Assembly (NCBI GenBank): GCA_002914845.1
Contig: JXTC01000292.1
Span: forward strand, 319,427-383,426
Length of the DNA stretch: 64,000 nt
Source: Trema orientale
Lineage: Eukaryota > Streptophyta > Magnoliopsida > Rosales > Cannabaceae
Reading direction: 5' to 3'
Part shown: piece after piece, positions 35,189-53,925 of the stretch
How the letters are laid out: each line of letters starts with the position of its first letter
Numbering within the stretch: the stretch's first letter is position 1
Program-made: the position numbers and the translations under genes
Notes under the pieces: generated by a model
Databases searched by the model: none
What the model was told of the DNA's origin: nothing
Seen by the model: the letters and a program-made list of their open reading frames with translations, nothing else

Positions 35189-38100
35189 TGTAAAATCCTG
35201 ATTTTTAAATGGGCAAAAGGGTAATTTTACAGTTAATGGCATTTTGGTAAATATTAATTTTTGAAATATTAAAGTCAAAATATTTAGAATTTTATATTGG
35301 GTGCTACAGTTTCAAGTTTTTGCATAAAAACTCCTGCAGCCATCTTCTTATATGCAAGGGCCCGAAGTAGGGATGGTAACGGGGTGAGTTCGGGACAGGT
35401 ATGGCTACCCCGGTCCCTTACCCGTGGGTAAAATCCCCACCCATACCTGCCCCATTTACTCGTTTATTTTGGCGGGGCAGGTTTGGGTATCCCCCTTACG
35501 GGAAACAGGTACCCACGGGTATACCCGTACTAGTCACCTAAAAAAAAAAAAAAAGAGAGAAAAAAATATGAAAGAACAAAATCGACAATATATATACACA
35601 AAAGTTGAGAGAACAAAATATATAGAATATGAAAGTTACAAAATCTGACAATATATATACACAAAAGTTGTTAAAATGAAATTTAAAAAAAAAAAATTCA
35701 AACAAACAAACCAACCATAGCAAAGTCACTCATCCTTCGAATATATGAAATAAATTTGATTCGTAGAATTGGAGCTCAAGATTGAATCAGAGAATAGCAA
35801 TACTTGGACACTGAAAATTTTGGCAGTGCTGAAGATTGAAGGATTTTTTTTATTCTCATTCGTGAATGTGATCTCTACTGCAGCTAGTGTAGGTGGGCTT
35901 GGCCATTAGGAAGTGTAAGTTTATGTGTGAATTGTAATAGGCTTGCATACTTAGTTGGGCTTCTTTAAGGAATGGGTTAGAATGATTTCAATTAATATAT
36001 CTACATATACACATATACATAATATATTTATAAAAATACATATAAACATATAATCGGGTCGGGTTCAGGGATGGGTATGTATGTATCCGAACCCGACCCA
36101 TACCCATGACGGGTACTATCTTACATTCCCGTACCCGACCCAGAAATCCGAATAAGTGGGTATTACCTGCCTCGTTAGGGTCGGGTACCCACGGGTAAAC
36201 AGGTATCCGGGTTAAATTGCCATCCCTAGCCCGAAGAGAGAAAGAGAGAGGAGCTTCTGCTATTGTTCATCCGCCAAGCAACCGCCGGTCTAGCAGCATC
36301 ACGTGCCACCCTATAGGGAAGAGAGGCCGCAGACGAAGCAGTGGCAGCAACCCTTGCCAGATTTCGTCGTCGAACGCCAGAAAACGAAGCCACCGAAGTT
36401 TCCGCCAATGTTGGATTCGTCTCATCATCGCCGTCATTTTTCGAACGGTCTTGGCCGTCATCTCGCCGCCGGTAAGAATTTCACTGTTTTGGCCGTTTTA
36501 CTAAAGTTTATAAAAAGTGATATTTTTATAATTATTTCGTTAGGTAATTATTTTACCCAAGGTAATTATATGAGATGAAAGAGGGGTAAAAATCATGAAT
36601 AATTACGGTTAGTAGAAGTTGAAACGGTATCCGAAAGTGTGTTAATTTTTGAATTAAAAAATATGGTATTTTTCTAATTTAGAACAAAAAGTGGTATTCC
36701 TGCAAATCAAAACAGTATTGGGTTGGAAATCTCGTACTATTAAGATTGGGCCGTGGATTGAGATTTAAAAAGTGTTATTTTTCGAAATATTTATGCAAAA
36801 ATGACAATTTTACAAATAATTAGCAAAGTTGATAATTTTTCAAATATTCTTGAAGGTGATATTTTCCTAAATAGTTTTTGATAATGATAATTTCTGAAAT
36901 ATTTTCAGAAAAGTAGTATTTTTGAAAATATTCAACAAAGATGATATTTTTCTAAATACTTTGGAAAAAGTAGACATTTTTTAAAATTAATTCCAGAAAG
37001 AGATATTTTTGTAATTCTCAGAATTAAAGCTCGTTTAAGGCTTGGGATCTCGAAATTGAATTCTGATTTCAAATTTAGATTTGTGAAGTCAAGAAACGAG
37101 TTTTGATATATAATATCACTATTTTCGAAGTGGCACAAATTCTGAGGCTCGTGAATAGAGTCGTTTTGTGTGCCACGGGGTGAGTCCCGCCCCAGGACCC
37201 ACTTTTGATAAATTATATTTCTAACCTAGCATTTTTGGGTGCTCTGAATTCAGTGGTGACCTCCGTTTCTCAATCCGAGGCTCCGTTGGAAAAGTCACTT
37301 TATCGAGATCCCGAAACAACTATTCGAGTATCCAAGTGACCAACATATGTTTTCTTCGAGCATCGTTAGCTTGGTATAGCTACCATATTGAGGTAGGAGT
37401 TCAATTACCAAGTTTTATACTTGTTTCGATTTATAATTGCGTTATAATTGATTTATGAAAAATCGTAGTTTATGCGATGATTTAATAACTTACGGAAACA
37501 CATTGGATTATACTGGGATTAGACTGTGTGATTTTATATATATATATTTTTTTAAATTGTGGTTAAAGGGTAATACAGCAGAGAGTTATCCATGTTACAG
37601 TAAATCCCAGAATAATGTCAAGTGAGATTTTAAAGCATTATTTGATTATATTTTGCATGGTTATTACATATCTTGTTACATATTGTATATACCATAGGAT
37701 CACATACTTGAGTTCTATTGTTGCATTATGGTAGTTTAGATCGATGGCGAGTTGCAGTAGCACTAGGTGAAAAACCTAGGCCACTGCATAGGTTTTTGGC
37801 TAACACACTTTTGGGTAATGTCAGGATGTTAGGTACTTTTAGTAAGGGGTATTACAGGGTCGTGATAGGAGGATGAAAGCTCACTCATTTACATTTAGTT
37901 GATGTATGATATGTACAATCATGTGTTTCTAGTTTTGGTTTTGAATATGTGATTATTCTGGATATTAATTGTTTTATAAACTTGATTTAGAAATAGATTT
38001 TGGAAAAGGTATTAACCATGCAAGTTTGGTAAAATTGCATTCATTTAAAAGGGTAATTAAATTTCCCCCCTACTTCTCTCACTTTCAGGTATTTGTCTAT

Positions 38101-38607
38101 TTAAGGTAGTCATCCCGGTAGTTAGATAAGCTGCATAGTTTGCACTTACTTTCCTACTCCTCTTCCCTAGTGGGTATCTATACTCTGTTAACTTTTTTTC
38201 CTTATTCAATTATCAAGCCAGAATTAGTAAATCTACTAAGCGAATTTATGAGAATGGTTTTGCTATTAATTTAAGAACTTAAAACTTTAAGTGATTTTTT
38301 TTTTTTGGTATATTATTTTGGACGTTGGACTAAAGTTTTCAGTAAAACTCAATTTACCAAAAATTATGATTTCTCAACAAGTATCCAAATGAGATAGCTG
38401 GAAATCTTCTTGTACTTTAACGGGGATTTTTCTTAAGTAATTAAAAATTAATAAGAGTTTTTAATGATTATGGAATTCATAATGATTTAATGACCAAAAT
38501 GAAATTATTTAATACTTGATTTCTCTTGAATTCTGTAAAACTAATATTTAATTATTTATTCACTTAAAATTACTAAAAGTCACAGCTTTAGATTTTCAGT
38601 CGTGACA
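35189..38607 (+). repeat. 3' LTR, split by a DNA transposon
   Basis: Begins TGTAAAATCCTG and ends CAGTCGTGACA. It aligns with the 5' LTR throughout except for 35368-36236. Confidence 0.92.
35368..36228. mobile_element. Non-autonomous hAT-type element nested in the 3' LTR
   Basis: 861 bp with termini TAGGGATGGTAA and TTGCCATCCCTA, and a perfect 8-bp TSD GCCCGAAG at 35360-35367 and 36229-36236. The 8-bp TSD and TAGGGATGGCAA ends are typical of plant hAT elements. Both subterminal regions are packed with GGGTACCCG-like words and the middle is A+T-rich. No transposase frame. The 5' LTR has the single, uninterrupted target (GCTCGAAG, one base different). Confidence 0.93.
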
Positions 38608-38612
38608 TGGAT
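38608..38612. repeat. Right target-site duplication of the LTR retrotransposon
   Basis: TGGAT, identical to 27000-27004. Confidence 0.9.
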
Positions 38613-38982
38613 AATATTAAAAATGTTATTTTGAAAAAGTGAACTAAAAAAGCCAATTTGGGCCAAAATTAAACTATCCACGTCAATTCCTCATTTTTCT
38701 TTCATTCTTTTTCTCTTCTGCTAAATAACACATTTCTCTTTTCTTTTTTTTTTTTTTTTGCCTATAATGTTCTTTTCGGGGGCATAGAAGATGCTTAAGA
38801 AACTGGACAACAAGACAGATTTGAATCCAAAAACGACAGAGACTGAGGGCCTGCTTTTGGAGAAGGCTTTGCTGTCGTCGAGCTAAACTCGTGGTCGTTT
38901 AGACCAGCCCCATTCGAAGAAAAATACAGGTGGGTGCAGAGCCGAGGAGGGGGCTCCGTAGTCCATCTCCACAACACCTCAA
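38613..38982 (+). promoter_or_regulatory. Remaining upstream region of SDR1, with a small uORF
   Basis: Only about 370 bp separates the retrotransposon from the SDR1 start codon. It contains a CT-rich tract (about 38690-38760) and a 31-codon upstream ORF at 38791-38886, out of frame with SDR1. The core promoter presumably lies here or in the LTR. Confidence 0.45.
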
Positions 38983-40961
<1,979 letters not shown>

Positions 40962-42663
40962 AAGCCTTGTACTTTTACTAAAACATCGTCATGTTCTTTC
41001 TCCCTCTCAAAAAATCCCACAGGCAATGACAGTCTGAAATTGAAAGTTCTACCAGAGAAAATCTTTCTAGCTCTGGGGGTTCGCTCTAGTCCTTCTTGTA
41101 AATTGTAATGTTCTGTCTTTTCTGTTTTTTGAAATGTATGCTATTTTCTTCTGTCTTTACTACTGTTGGGGTTACGTGATAAAAAGCCATTTCAAAACTG
41201 TATCCGAAACTCGAAAGCCATGATATTATTGATGAAGACTGATATAGCAGTTCTGAAACGCGTTTTTTTTTTTTTTTTGAATAAGCAAAAGACTAAATCT
41301 GAAACTGGTTATGAAAAGTGAATGTCGCTCGTTGAATTTGACGGGTGTAGTTGATCACAGATCACAATCAGGGGGAAGGACTAAGGATTTCTTTCATTTT
41401 TCCTCTGTGGCAGAGCAAAACATTTCTAGAACAAATTTTATATTAGCAAATTGGCAAAATACTTTGGCAATATACTGGTTTTCATGTGCCACATGCAGAT
41501 TTTGTGGACGAGGGTGAGAATTTTGGAATATTTATAATAATAATAATAAGTCGTTCCTGGAAAAGTAGCGAACTCCAGTTTCTGCAGTTAAATCCTTTGT
41601 TATTTTATTTTATTGTTAATTTTTGTCTCAAACATGTGAACATTGTACGTTTTGTTTTTGCTTTGAATATTTGGCCATCTTCCAATCATTTTCTCAGGTT
41701 GATGGTAGGTGGAAAAACCCACTAAACCATTCATCACATCGAACACAATAATTCTAAATTGCGGGCTAAGAATATGTCAACATCCACTGAAAGCCTTGCA
41801 CAAGTCCTATACTAAAGCAAAAATGAATTGCACTATGTTTCTCAAACCAAAAACGAGTCTCACACAGACTAGTCTATGTTTTTGCACTCTGTTACCTTCC
41901 ATCAATTTTTCCGTGTTATCCTAATAACTTTTCCTGATAGCATATGAAAGATAATTATTATTGTTGGTTTTCTATTGACGATTGGAGAAATGCTAATAAC
42001 AGTCACTTTCTCAGCTTCATTCTTAAATGCCTAAGTTCATCGACTGATACGTAGATTAGATGAGTGACAACGTTGTAAATAATGAGAAAACTAATTATAT
42101 TCTTGCATAAAAAATTTCTGGCTCTCAAGTTTTGCTTTCGCTCTAGTCCTTGTTGTTATGTTTACTTTGTCATTTTCCTAATTTAAAATGCATACCGCGT
42201 TTCTGACTTTTCTCCTTTCTTTGCTAGTATCGGCCTTGTGAAAGAAAGTCATTTTCTGATCCAAGCCATGATATCATCATTGATGAATACTAAGAAAGTA
42301 AATCTCAAACTCGTCTTTTTCATGCTTGTCTTTCCTTGGAACTTCTGGCATTTTCCAATCATTTTCTCTTGTGGTTGCTTGAACCAAAGGACAATGTTTG
42401 CTTGAAAAAATGATAAGATTTCGTACTTAACTTCCCAAGCTCTTCTTCAAGTTCGTGATATTCTCATCGTCTGCCACCAATATCCATATACTCCTCAAAG
42501 AAATCTAGTAATCATAAATATATAAACGACTTGAGCCACATAAATTAGAAGGATATTTTGTAATAATAATAATAATCCAGTCTTATGTATTAAGCCCCTT
42601 GAGCCACTTGACCACGTAGGAGTGTAATAATAGTATTTGTGGAAGTGGGATTTGGAAAAGAGC
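40962..42663 (+). other. Intergenic with a duplicated SDR 3' flank
   Basis: About 41040-41260 (SDR1 3' flank) and 42110-42330 are diverged copies in the same order: TTCGCTCTAGTCCTT, GTATCNGNNNT-like blocks and AGCCATGATATNAT recur. No SDR coding sequence precedes the second copy, so it looks like the tail of a lost gene copy. Confidence 0.5.
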
Positions 42664-44018
<1,355 letters not shown>

Positions 44019-44289
44019 TGCACAAACAAGGCACAAAACGTTCCCCAGTTGTAGTTGTTGAAATAAAAAAAAAAAAAAAGAAAGAAGGGAATAAAAGGAA
44101 ACGTGGGGGTTAATAAGGTGTAAAAAAAATATATATATATATATAAAAAAAAGAGATATTTACAAATGTCCCACCTTTTGATAACTATTCACTACTCCTC
44201 TCCACTTTCTCCCACAAAAGCGGGGGTCATGTTCCCCACTCAACAAAAAACATTAAAGTATTTTCAAAAAAAAAAAAAGAAAAGAAAAG

Positions 44290-46960
44290 AAAAAGACCCT
44301 GAGATTGGTCTATAAATAGAGACACTTAAAACAGAAAAAAAAAAAAAAAANAGTGAAAACACAGAAACTTTTGCAACAAATACGTTCTGCAAAAAAAAAA
44401 GAAGGGTGTTCTTCAGAGTAAGTATGAATGGGTTTTCTCCCTACATCTCTTCATCTTGTTCCTCTTTCTAAATTTCTCTTTGATTACCCTATGATCTAAG
44501 GCAAAATATGGCCAATAAGTCACCAATGAAAATCAAGTTGTAATCAAAGGTGAAATTATAATCACTATGTGATCTCTCTGAATAATCAAATATTCTAGAT
44601 TTCGTTTTGGTTCCACCAAGACCTAGGCTAAATAAGCCAAAAAGAGGTTTACAGTGAGATATGGCTAAAGGGAAACTAGAATTTTTGCTTTCAAAAATTC
44701 GTTATACTGCCAAAATTACTCCAGAAAATGCTACAAAACTTTAAATTCCGTTTTGGTTCCACCACGACCTAGGCTATTTAAGCCAAAAAAGGGTTTACGG
44801 TGAGGTATAGCCAAATGGGAATTAAAGTTTTATTCTCTATGAGGTGTTATGCTGTCAAAATTTCTTCAGAAGGAAAAAATTGGGTTTCAGTCTTAAGATA
44901 TTGAGACTATTTAAGAGATATATTTGAATCTAAACTATTAAAATTATGGTCTTAAAAAAAAATAAGGATTTTACTAAATTAAATCTTTATTGATCATTTC
45001 TATATAAAAGAAAAAAAAGAAAATATTAGATTCAAATATGTATGGTCGTAAAATGGGTTTGATAAGTGACATGGGTTCAAGTTTTTAAAATCTAGTGATG
45101 TCTAGATAAGTATTTTTTTTAAACAAAAAAAAAATGAAAGGATATGCATCAATTTATATGTGAGTTATATATTTGATTTACTTCAGGTTGACATCCTTAC
45201 GGATCTGATGACTATTTTGGTATAGGCCCAAAGAAACAAAACAAAGGCCACCTGATGTATATAATGCCCAATATCCTAAGTATAGTCCAGATAAAATATG
45301 CCTACCAAGCCCAATAAGAGAGTTTCAGGATATTCCAGTCCGATAACTCATCGGCCCATCAAATTGTCCAAAACACTTTTTAACTATTTCTTAAAGCCCA
45401 ACATTACCATAACCCAAAATCATTACCATGAACTTATTTGGTCCAAAGCTAAATGTCTATGTGTGTGCATTTAGTGTGAAAGTTTTCAATGAATAAATGA
45501 CCAAATAAATGAAAGACATCATAAGTGACAGTACATGAACTGAAATATTGATGACATGCAACAAAGGAGAGTAAGGTTAGTACTCTCACCAAGAAAAAAA
45601 ATGGAGCTCTCGGAATGAAGTTAAACGGCCCGGCCCAAAACAAAGTCACGAGAATATCTTTCTATCTACAAAAAGAATATAAAGTGGAAGAGAGATATGA
45701 GTATATGGGTTATGAGCTCAGTCAAAATTCAAACGTGATCAAAGAAAGATATGGATTTACACCTTAATATATTGTCCATTATTCTCTTCTTTCAAAGATT
45801 GGGAGACCAAATCAAACAAAATTCTGAAATCAGTTTGATTTTTTTTTTTTATAAAAAAAAAAAGAGTATTAGTCAGCCATAAGAGAAAAGAAAGCAGAAG
45901 AGTTACTCACCACAAAATACTTCTTTCGTTATTATTCTTTCAATCAGTAAAATCCACTCTGATTTCTAAAGACTCATCACTCTCTTGATTTAATCAAATG
46001 AGTTTTCAAAGTATAAGTTTGACTTATATAAACACTAAATCTCAAGTGTACCAACGTCTCACCTCAAATTCAAATTCTAAACTGAAAATAAGTCAAAGCT
46101 GAAACTACCCTGTTGGACCAGAAGATCAGAATCCATAACAAATTCCATATTTTTTTGGATTCTTGAATTAAATATATCCTGCAAAGTATGTGTTGATAAA
46201 TGGGCTTTTTCAATTAAACAAGAGATGGGCCATAAGCTGATTTGTGACATAAAAGCTATAATAGCTAAATGAATGGGTTACTTCAAATTACCTAAGACCA
46301 CAAAAAGTGGTCCATTCACTTACTTTTGGCAGAAAGGTTATTTTGTTGCCAATAATTGGGCTTTTAACCCAATAAGTGGTAGAAATGACATAATCCGTAT
46401 TATTTATTATTGAAATCAACATAATCATACCAATGATAAATTTTCGGACTAAAAAATATATATATATATATTTAAAAAAAAAAACAATGAGGTCTTTTGC
46501 CTCAAATTCTCCAAACCACAAAAATAGTTCGAACTACGTTGACTTGATTCCTCCCAAAGGATACGTAGGCAACTTAGTTACAAAAAAAACTAAGTGCAGT
46601 CACAATTCCCAAATAAAATTAAACTTTCTCAAGATTCCAAGAAAGTTCTTCACCACCAAATCTAAACACAACTCCTAAAAATTCCATAAAAGGTCATTTA
46701 CCTAGGAATTCGCCAACTTCTAAAATGCTTTTAATTCCACGATATGATCATCTACCGGAATTTCATAAATTCTCAAATATTGTCGTAAATTCCTCGACAT
46801 GGTCATTCACCGGAATTTTCTAATTTTCAGTTCAAAACGCTTAGAACTACAAGTGGCTTGACCCCTCAACGGGGTATGTAGGCAACTCAATTAATTCAGC
46901 TGAGTGCAGTCGCAATCCAAAATCATCCAAATTTTCCCAAAATCACACAAGTAAACTGAC
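44290..46960 (+). repeat. Decayed retroelement-like repeat (possible solo LTR)
   Basis: TCTATAAATAGAGACAC (44309-44325) looks like an LTR TATA region. Two imperfect tandem copies of about 145 bp (about 44593 and 44748; both contain CGTTTTGGTTCCACCA and GACCTAGGCTA) follow. Two further related blocks (about 46530 and 46850) share GTAGGCAACT and AAGTGCAGTC or GAGTGCAGTC, words familiar from plant LTR/leader sequences. No ends or TSD found, so the class is uncertain. Confidence 0.35.
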
Positions 46961-47599
46961 GTCATTATAATTGGAATCATAAGGTTTTCCTTTGTACCAA
47001 AGGATTGTAATTAAGAAATTATTCTTATAATCATGAATGGGTTGAACTCTAATTGATAAACTCTCATGCTTTAAGATTAGCATGGGTGAAATTATGTTGT
47101 GTGATTTCCAAATTTTTACCTAACAGTAGTGATGTCGTAATATTTAATCTTGTATTATGTATTATTGATAATTGCACATCCAATGGCTTCTTTTGTTATG
47201 AAGAGCCGCGAGTCATGAATATGAATAAATGAAGGTTACGGGGTATTTGGTTAGTATTGGAATAAGAAATCAGCAAATTACTAGAACCTATTGTCTAGGG
47301 GAGGCACTCCCATGTGGTGTCTATTTTGAATAATTAATGAACTTCTCATTAGTCAAAAATAATTAAGTAGAAGTCATTAGTTAAGCCCATTTTAAAAAAA
47401 AAGAACACACAAAAAGTCTACCAGCAAACGGACTTTCATTTTTGTCTTCCCTTTTCCGATCTAAATTTATTAAAAATAACATTATACACAATAAAAGTGA
47501 GCTCGTGGCTGTAAATTTGTATTTAGGCTCCACACATTTTCTATTTGAGGGAATTAGATTTTTTATGGTAAAGGTTTAAAAAAAAATTGAAAAATCCCG

Positions 47600-49560
47600 G
47601 ATTTTGAAATTGTTTAAAAAATCCCGGATTCAATTAGTAAAATACCACTTTTAATATTATTTAGAAAATACCATTTTTTATTAATAGGTGAGATACTTAG
47701 GGTAACTTGTCACTAAGGTACCTTGATGGTTACTTTAAGCAACTAGATTAGTTACCCAAAATAACTCAACTTGTTACCTTGAGTATCATTGAAAAATACC
47801 AATTTTGAAGAAAAAATAGTATTTTTCTAAATATTTATTAAAAGTGATATTTTTTCTAAAAATATTTTAAAAGTGATATTTTTCTAAAGAATTTTTCTGA
47901 AAAATCATCCCATCTGGGATTTTTCAATTTTTAACCCTATGGGCCTGGATTTCTGTAAGAAGCCCTTTCTATTTTTGTGATGTTATCTTGCGAAAAAGTA
48001 ATGTGAAATTTAGGCCTTGTTTGACGTTTTTAGAAAAGAATCGAAAATATACGGTGGACTCAGTTTTTTCTAGATTCAGTACCGTAATTTTCAAAAAAAT
48101 ACCACTTTTTTAAAATATTTTTTGAAATATATCGTTTTTTAAAATAGTAACTAATGATCGATAACCAGCTTTTGAAAACTGGTAACGAATAACCAAAAGT
48201 AATTATAACTGGTAACTCATAAGCAGTTTTCAGACACTAGTAACTAGTGAACATTTTACAAAAATTGTATTTTTCTAAAAACTTTTTAAAAAGTGGTATT
48301 TTTTAAAAAAAACTATACAAAAATTGGAAAAAAATCTAACCACTGGATTTTTGTAATTCTTTTTTATTTTTATAAGTAGAAGTGTTAGAAACCCAAAAAT
48401 ATTAATAAAAAGTTTGCCTTGTACGACATTTTCGGAAAGAACAAAATTGAAAAATACAGTGGGATGTATTTTCTATAAATCTGGTATGGTTTTTACTAGA
48501 AAAATATCATTTTTTAAAATTTTTTTAGAAAAATATCATTTTCAAAAATAGTAACTAGTTGCTAGTTTTCAGAAACTGGTAAGCAGTAACCAGAGGTATT
48601 TATAACTGGTAACTAAAAACCGGTAACTAGTTTTCAGAAACTAGTAACTATTTTAAAAATGATATTTTTCTAAAACTTTTTAAAAATTATATTTTTCTAA
48701 AATTTTTAAAAATTATATTTTTCTGATAAAAACCATAGAGAAATTCAAAAAAAATAAAATTCCGACCTCCGTATTTGTAATTTGTTTTCACTTTTATAGG
48801 AAAAAAGTGTTAGAAACCCAAAATAATAAAAGGCTTCTTACAACATTCCAAGCCAAAAGTACCAACAACAAATTCAACCCATTCGGGATTTTTCAATTTT
48901 TCGTACTTTGAATCTGGAATTTTGTAAGAAGCCATTTATTATTTTTGGGATTCTAATACTTCTACTTATAAAAACAAAAAAGAACTACAAAAATACGGTA
49001 GGTCAAATTTTTTTCCAATTACTGTACTGCTTTTTTTTTAATAGAAAAATACTACTTTTTAAAATTTTTTTAGAAAAATACAATTTTGAAAATGATTACT
49101 TGTTATTAGTATATGAAAACTGGTTATCAGTTACCAATTATAAAATATCTTTGGTTAGTAGTTACCAGTGCTCAAAAATTGGTTACTGGTTACTATTTTA
49201 GAAAATGACATTTTTCTAATTTTTTTTTGAAATTGGTATTTTTAAGAAAAATACCATATCGGATCTAAAAAATTTAAATCCACTGTATTTTTTTAATTCT
49301 TTTCTAAAAACGCCGTACGTGGCCTAATTTTCACTTGAATTTTTTGAAAAAATCCAGATTAATTTAGAACAATATCACTTCATTAGAAAAATAACATTTT
49401 TAATAAATATTTAAAAAAATACCATTTGTTCTTCAAAATTAGTATTGTTCAATGAAACATGAGATAACCAGTTAGTTACTTGGGAGTAATAAGTCTAGTT
49501 ATTTGAAATAACCAATTAAGTAAATTCTCGTTAAGAGATAATAATAATAGTGGCTCGTCC
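47600..49560. repeat. A+T-rich array with palindromic GTAACTAGTT-type core
   Basis: Units of about 430 bp alternate ATACCATTTTT blocks with cores rich in ACTGGTAACTAGT (near 48150, 48560, 49100). Unit ends at about 48372 and 48795 share AAGTGTTAGAAACCC. Sequence from 48900 reads in the opposite direction (GTAAGAAGCC answers GGCTTCTTAC at 48832). These appear to be several old copies of one foldback element, some inverted. Confidence 0.55.
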
Positions 49561-49955
49561 TTTTAGTTCTTGTAATGAAGCGGCACATACAATTCTATGT
49601 ATATATATTTCTACAATGATGCTCTGTTTTGTAATAAGGAATTTCGTGATTGCATTGTTCATATTGTAGCACACAATTTATTTTAATAATTATTAAAAAA
49701 AAAAAAATTCTCTCACCGGTCAAAGTGTACCATAACGTGCTTGACAAGTCAAATGATACCAATTAAGACGTTTCTCACTTTTCTTCCACAGAGAAGCTTT
49801 GTTGGAAGTTTCCCATTGAGTTTCTTGTCCACTTGCAAATCGAACCAAGACCCAAACGCGCATCACTATATATATCTCTACAAATCATCAAGTTGGAGCT
49901 GAACCACCGACTAATAGCACGAAAGGGGTCCAAGTGGAGAGCTTGATAGAGAGAA

Positions 49956-52593
<2,638 letters not shown>

Positions 52594-53925
52594 AAATGGC
52601 TGGAAACAGGACAAAAGGAAGATCTCCTCCATATCTTGGTTCCCTTTTAAGGTTCCCCTGAATATGAGAGGCTAGATGTATTTCTTTTCCTTGCCAAATA
52701 TGATATATATTTATATATATTTTTCAAGGATTGTCAAATATGATACTGCTTTATGTGAAAAATATTCTCTGGTCCATGAAGCCTTGGCATAATAAACCGT
52801 TTGTACGTTACCAAAATGCTAAATGGTAATTGTGATGCTTAGTACACAAACTAATATTGATAAACTTATGTAAAAATTAATGTGTGGACTCTACACACTA
52901 TTTTTGTATGGGCAACTGCTAGCTGGGTACCGCAGATGCCTCCTGGCATTGCAATACTCTTAAAAGGCATTTTTTTGGTTAAATTTGCTTGGCCTAAGTA
53001 CGTAGGGCGTAAGTACGTAGGCATACAAAATGAAAAGAGCTAATCAAATCATGTAACTTGGAACCCAGTGGTGAATAAGAAAGAAGCAAATTACAAGATA
53101 TAATGATATATTTATGACAATTATGAAATTCTATCTTTATACTATATCTTGGTTATCGTTATAAATTGAATTCAAGCTTAGATAAATTTTCTATCTTAAT
53201 ATGCTTCAACGGGAATAAAAGAGTCACAAACATGAATTGCATATGACCAAGCTATATATTTGACGAAATTCCAATCACCATAAATATCTAATAATAGTAA
53301 AATCATAATATAAACATTGGTCCACCTCGATTGTTCGCTCACTGCACCACGTATTGCGCCATGTGTTTCATCTAAATTTAGAGAGGGGTAGCCCAATCCT
53401 TTATAAATTCATTCTCATCTAATGCCTTGTCAATATGAGACTTTGTTGGCACCCCAACAATCTTGGGATAAAGACTAACTAAAAATAATTGATTAAGTGA
53501 ATTACCATATTATTAATTAATGGTCGATTCATTGAACACAACTTGCCATATTATTTGAGCACATTCATTTCAATAAAAAGTCGACATGTTTGGTAGGAAC
53601 GAACACCACAAGGAATAAGACTTTTGCCGACACATCTTCAAAACACGTAGGTGGCTGACGCTGGTGAAAGATCATCGCTGAAAACTGATTACCGATGAAA
53701 AATAACACATGTCGGCAAAAGTCCACCTTAATTCCACAATGGATAAATAAAGATTTACTTCTCACTAAATAATTTAAAAAAAAAAAAATACAGTTGAATG
53801 GCGTACAGTTGCTTGCGTCTAAAGTTGAAGATCAATAATCTGCATTAGGGGCAAATAGACAAAGATTTTAGTCATTTATCATTTTCCTATTTCATTCTAA
53901 TAGAACTATATGTGCATAAACCTAC
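52594..53925. other. SDR3 3' flank and intergenic
   Basis: Non-coding apart from the small foldback at 53619. Missing C-terminal exons of the AtuA pseudogene would be expected here on the minus strand, but I could not find them. Confidence 0.4.
53619..53724. mobile_element. Short foldback MITE-like hairpin
   Basis: GACTTTTGCCGACACAT at the left and ACATGTCGGCAAAAGTC at the right are inverted copies about 106 bp apart end to end. The interior is not fully palindromic. Confidence 0.55.

Larger units (their letters stand above)
27005..38607 (+). mobile_element. Non-coding LTR retrotransposon (LARD-like, probably Ty3/gypsy-derived)
   Basis: 11,603 bp bounded by TG..CA LTRs and a 5-bp TSD. The 5' LTR is 27005-29596 and the 3' LTR 35189-38607 (about 2.55 kb without its 869-bp insertion plus TSD). 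A PBS and a PPT are present. The about 5.6-kb internal domain has no gag or pol frame on either strand, the definition of a large retrotransposon derivative that must move with proteins from another element. The sequence before the PPT (TTTCGAGACAAAATTC) resembles the end of plant gypsy elements. In the first 150 bp the LTRs differ at about a dozen sites, mostly transitions, so the insertion is not recent. Confidence 0.9.
44019..49955. other. Repeat-rich spacer between SDR2 and SDR3
   Basis: No gene supported. It includes a single N (44351), an LTR-like decayed stretch (44290-46960) and an A+T-rich inverted/tandem array (47600-49560), described separately. Confidence 0.5.

Noticed and set aside
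53196..53396. Minus-strand frame with LNLDETHGAIRGAV as a further AtuA exon
   Set aside because: It does not resemble the expected AtuA C-terminal sequence; left as intergenic.
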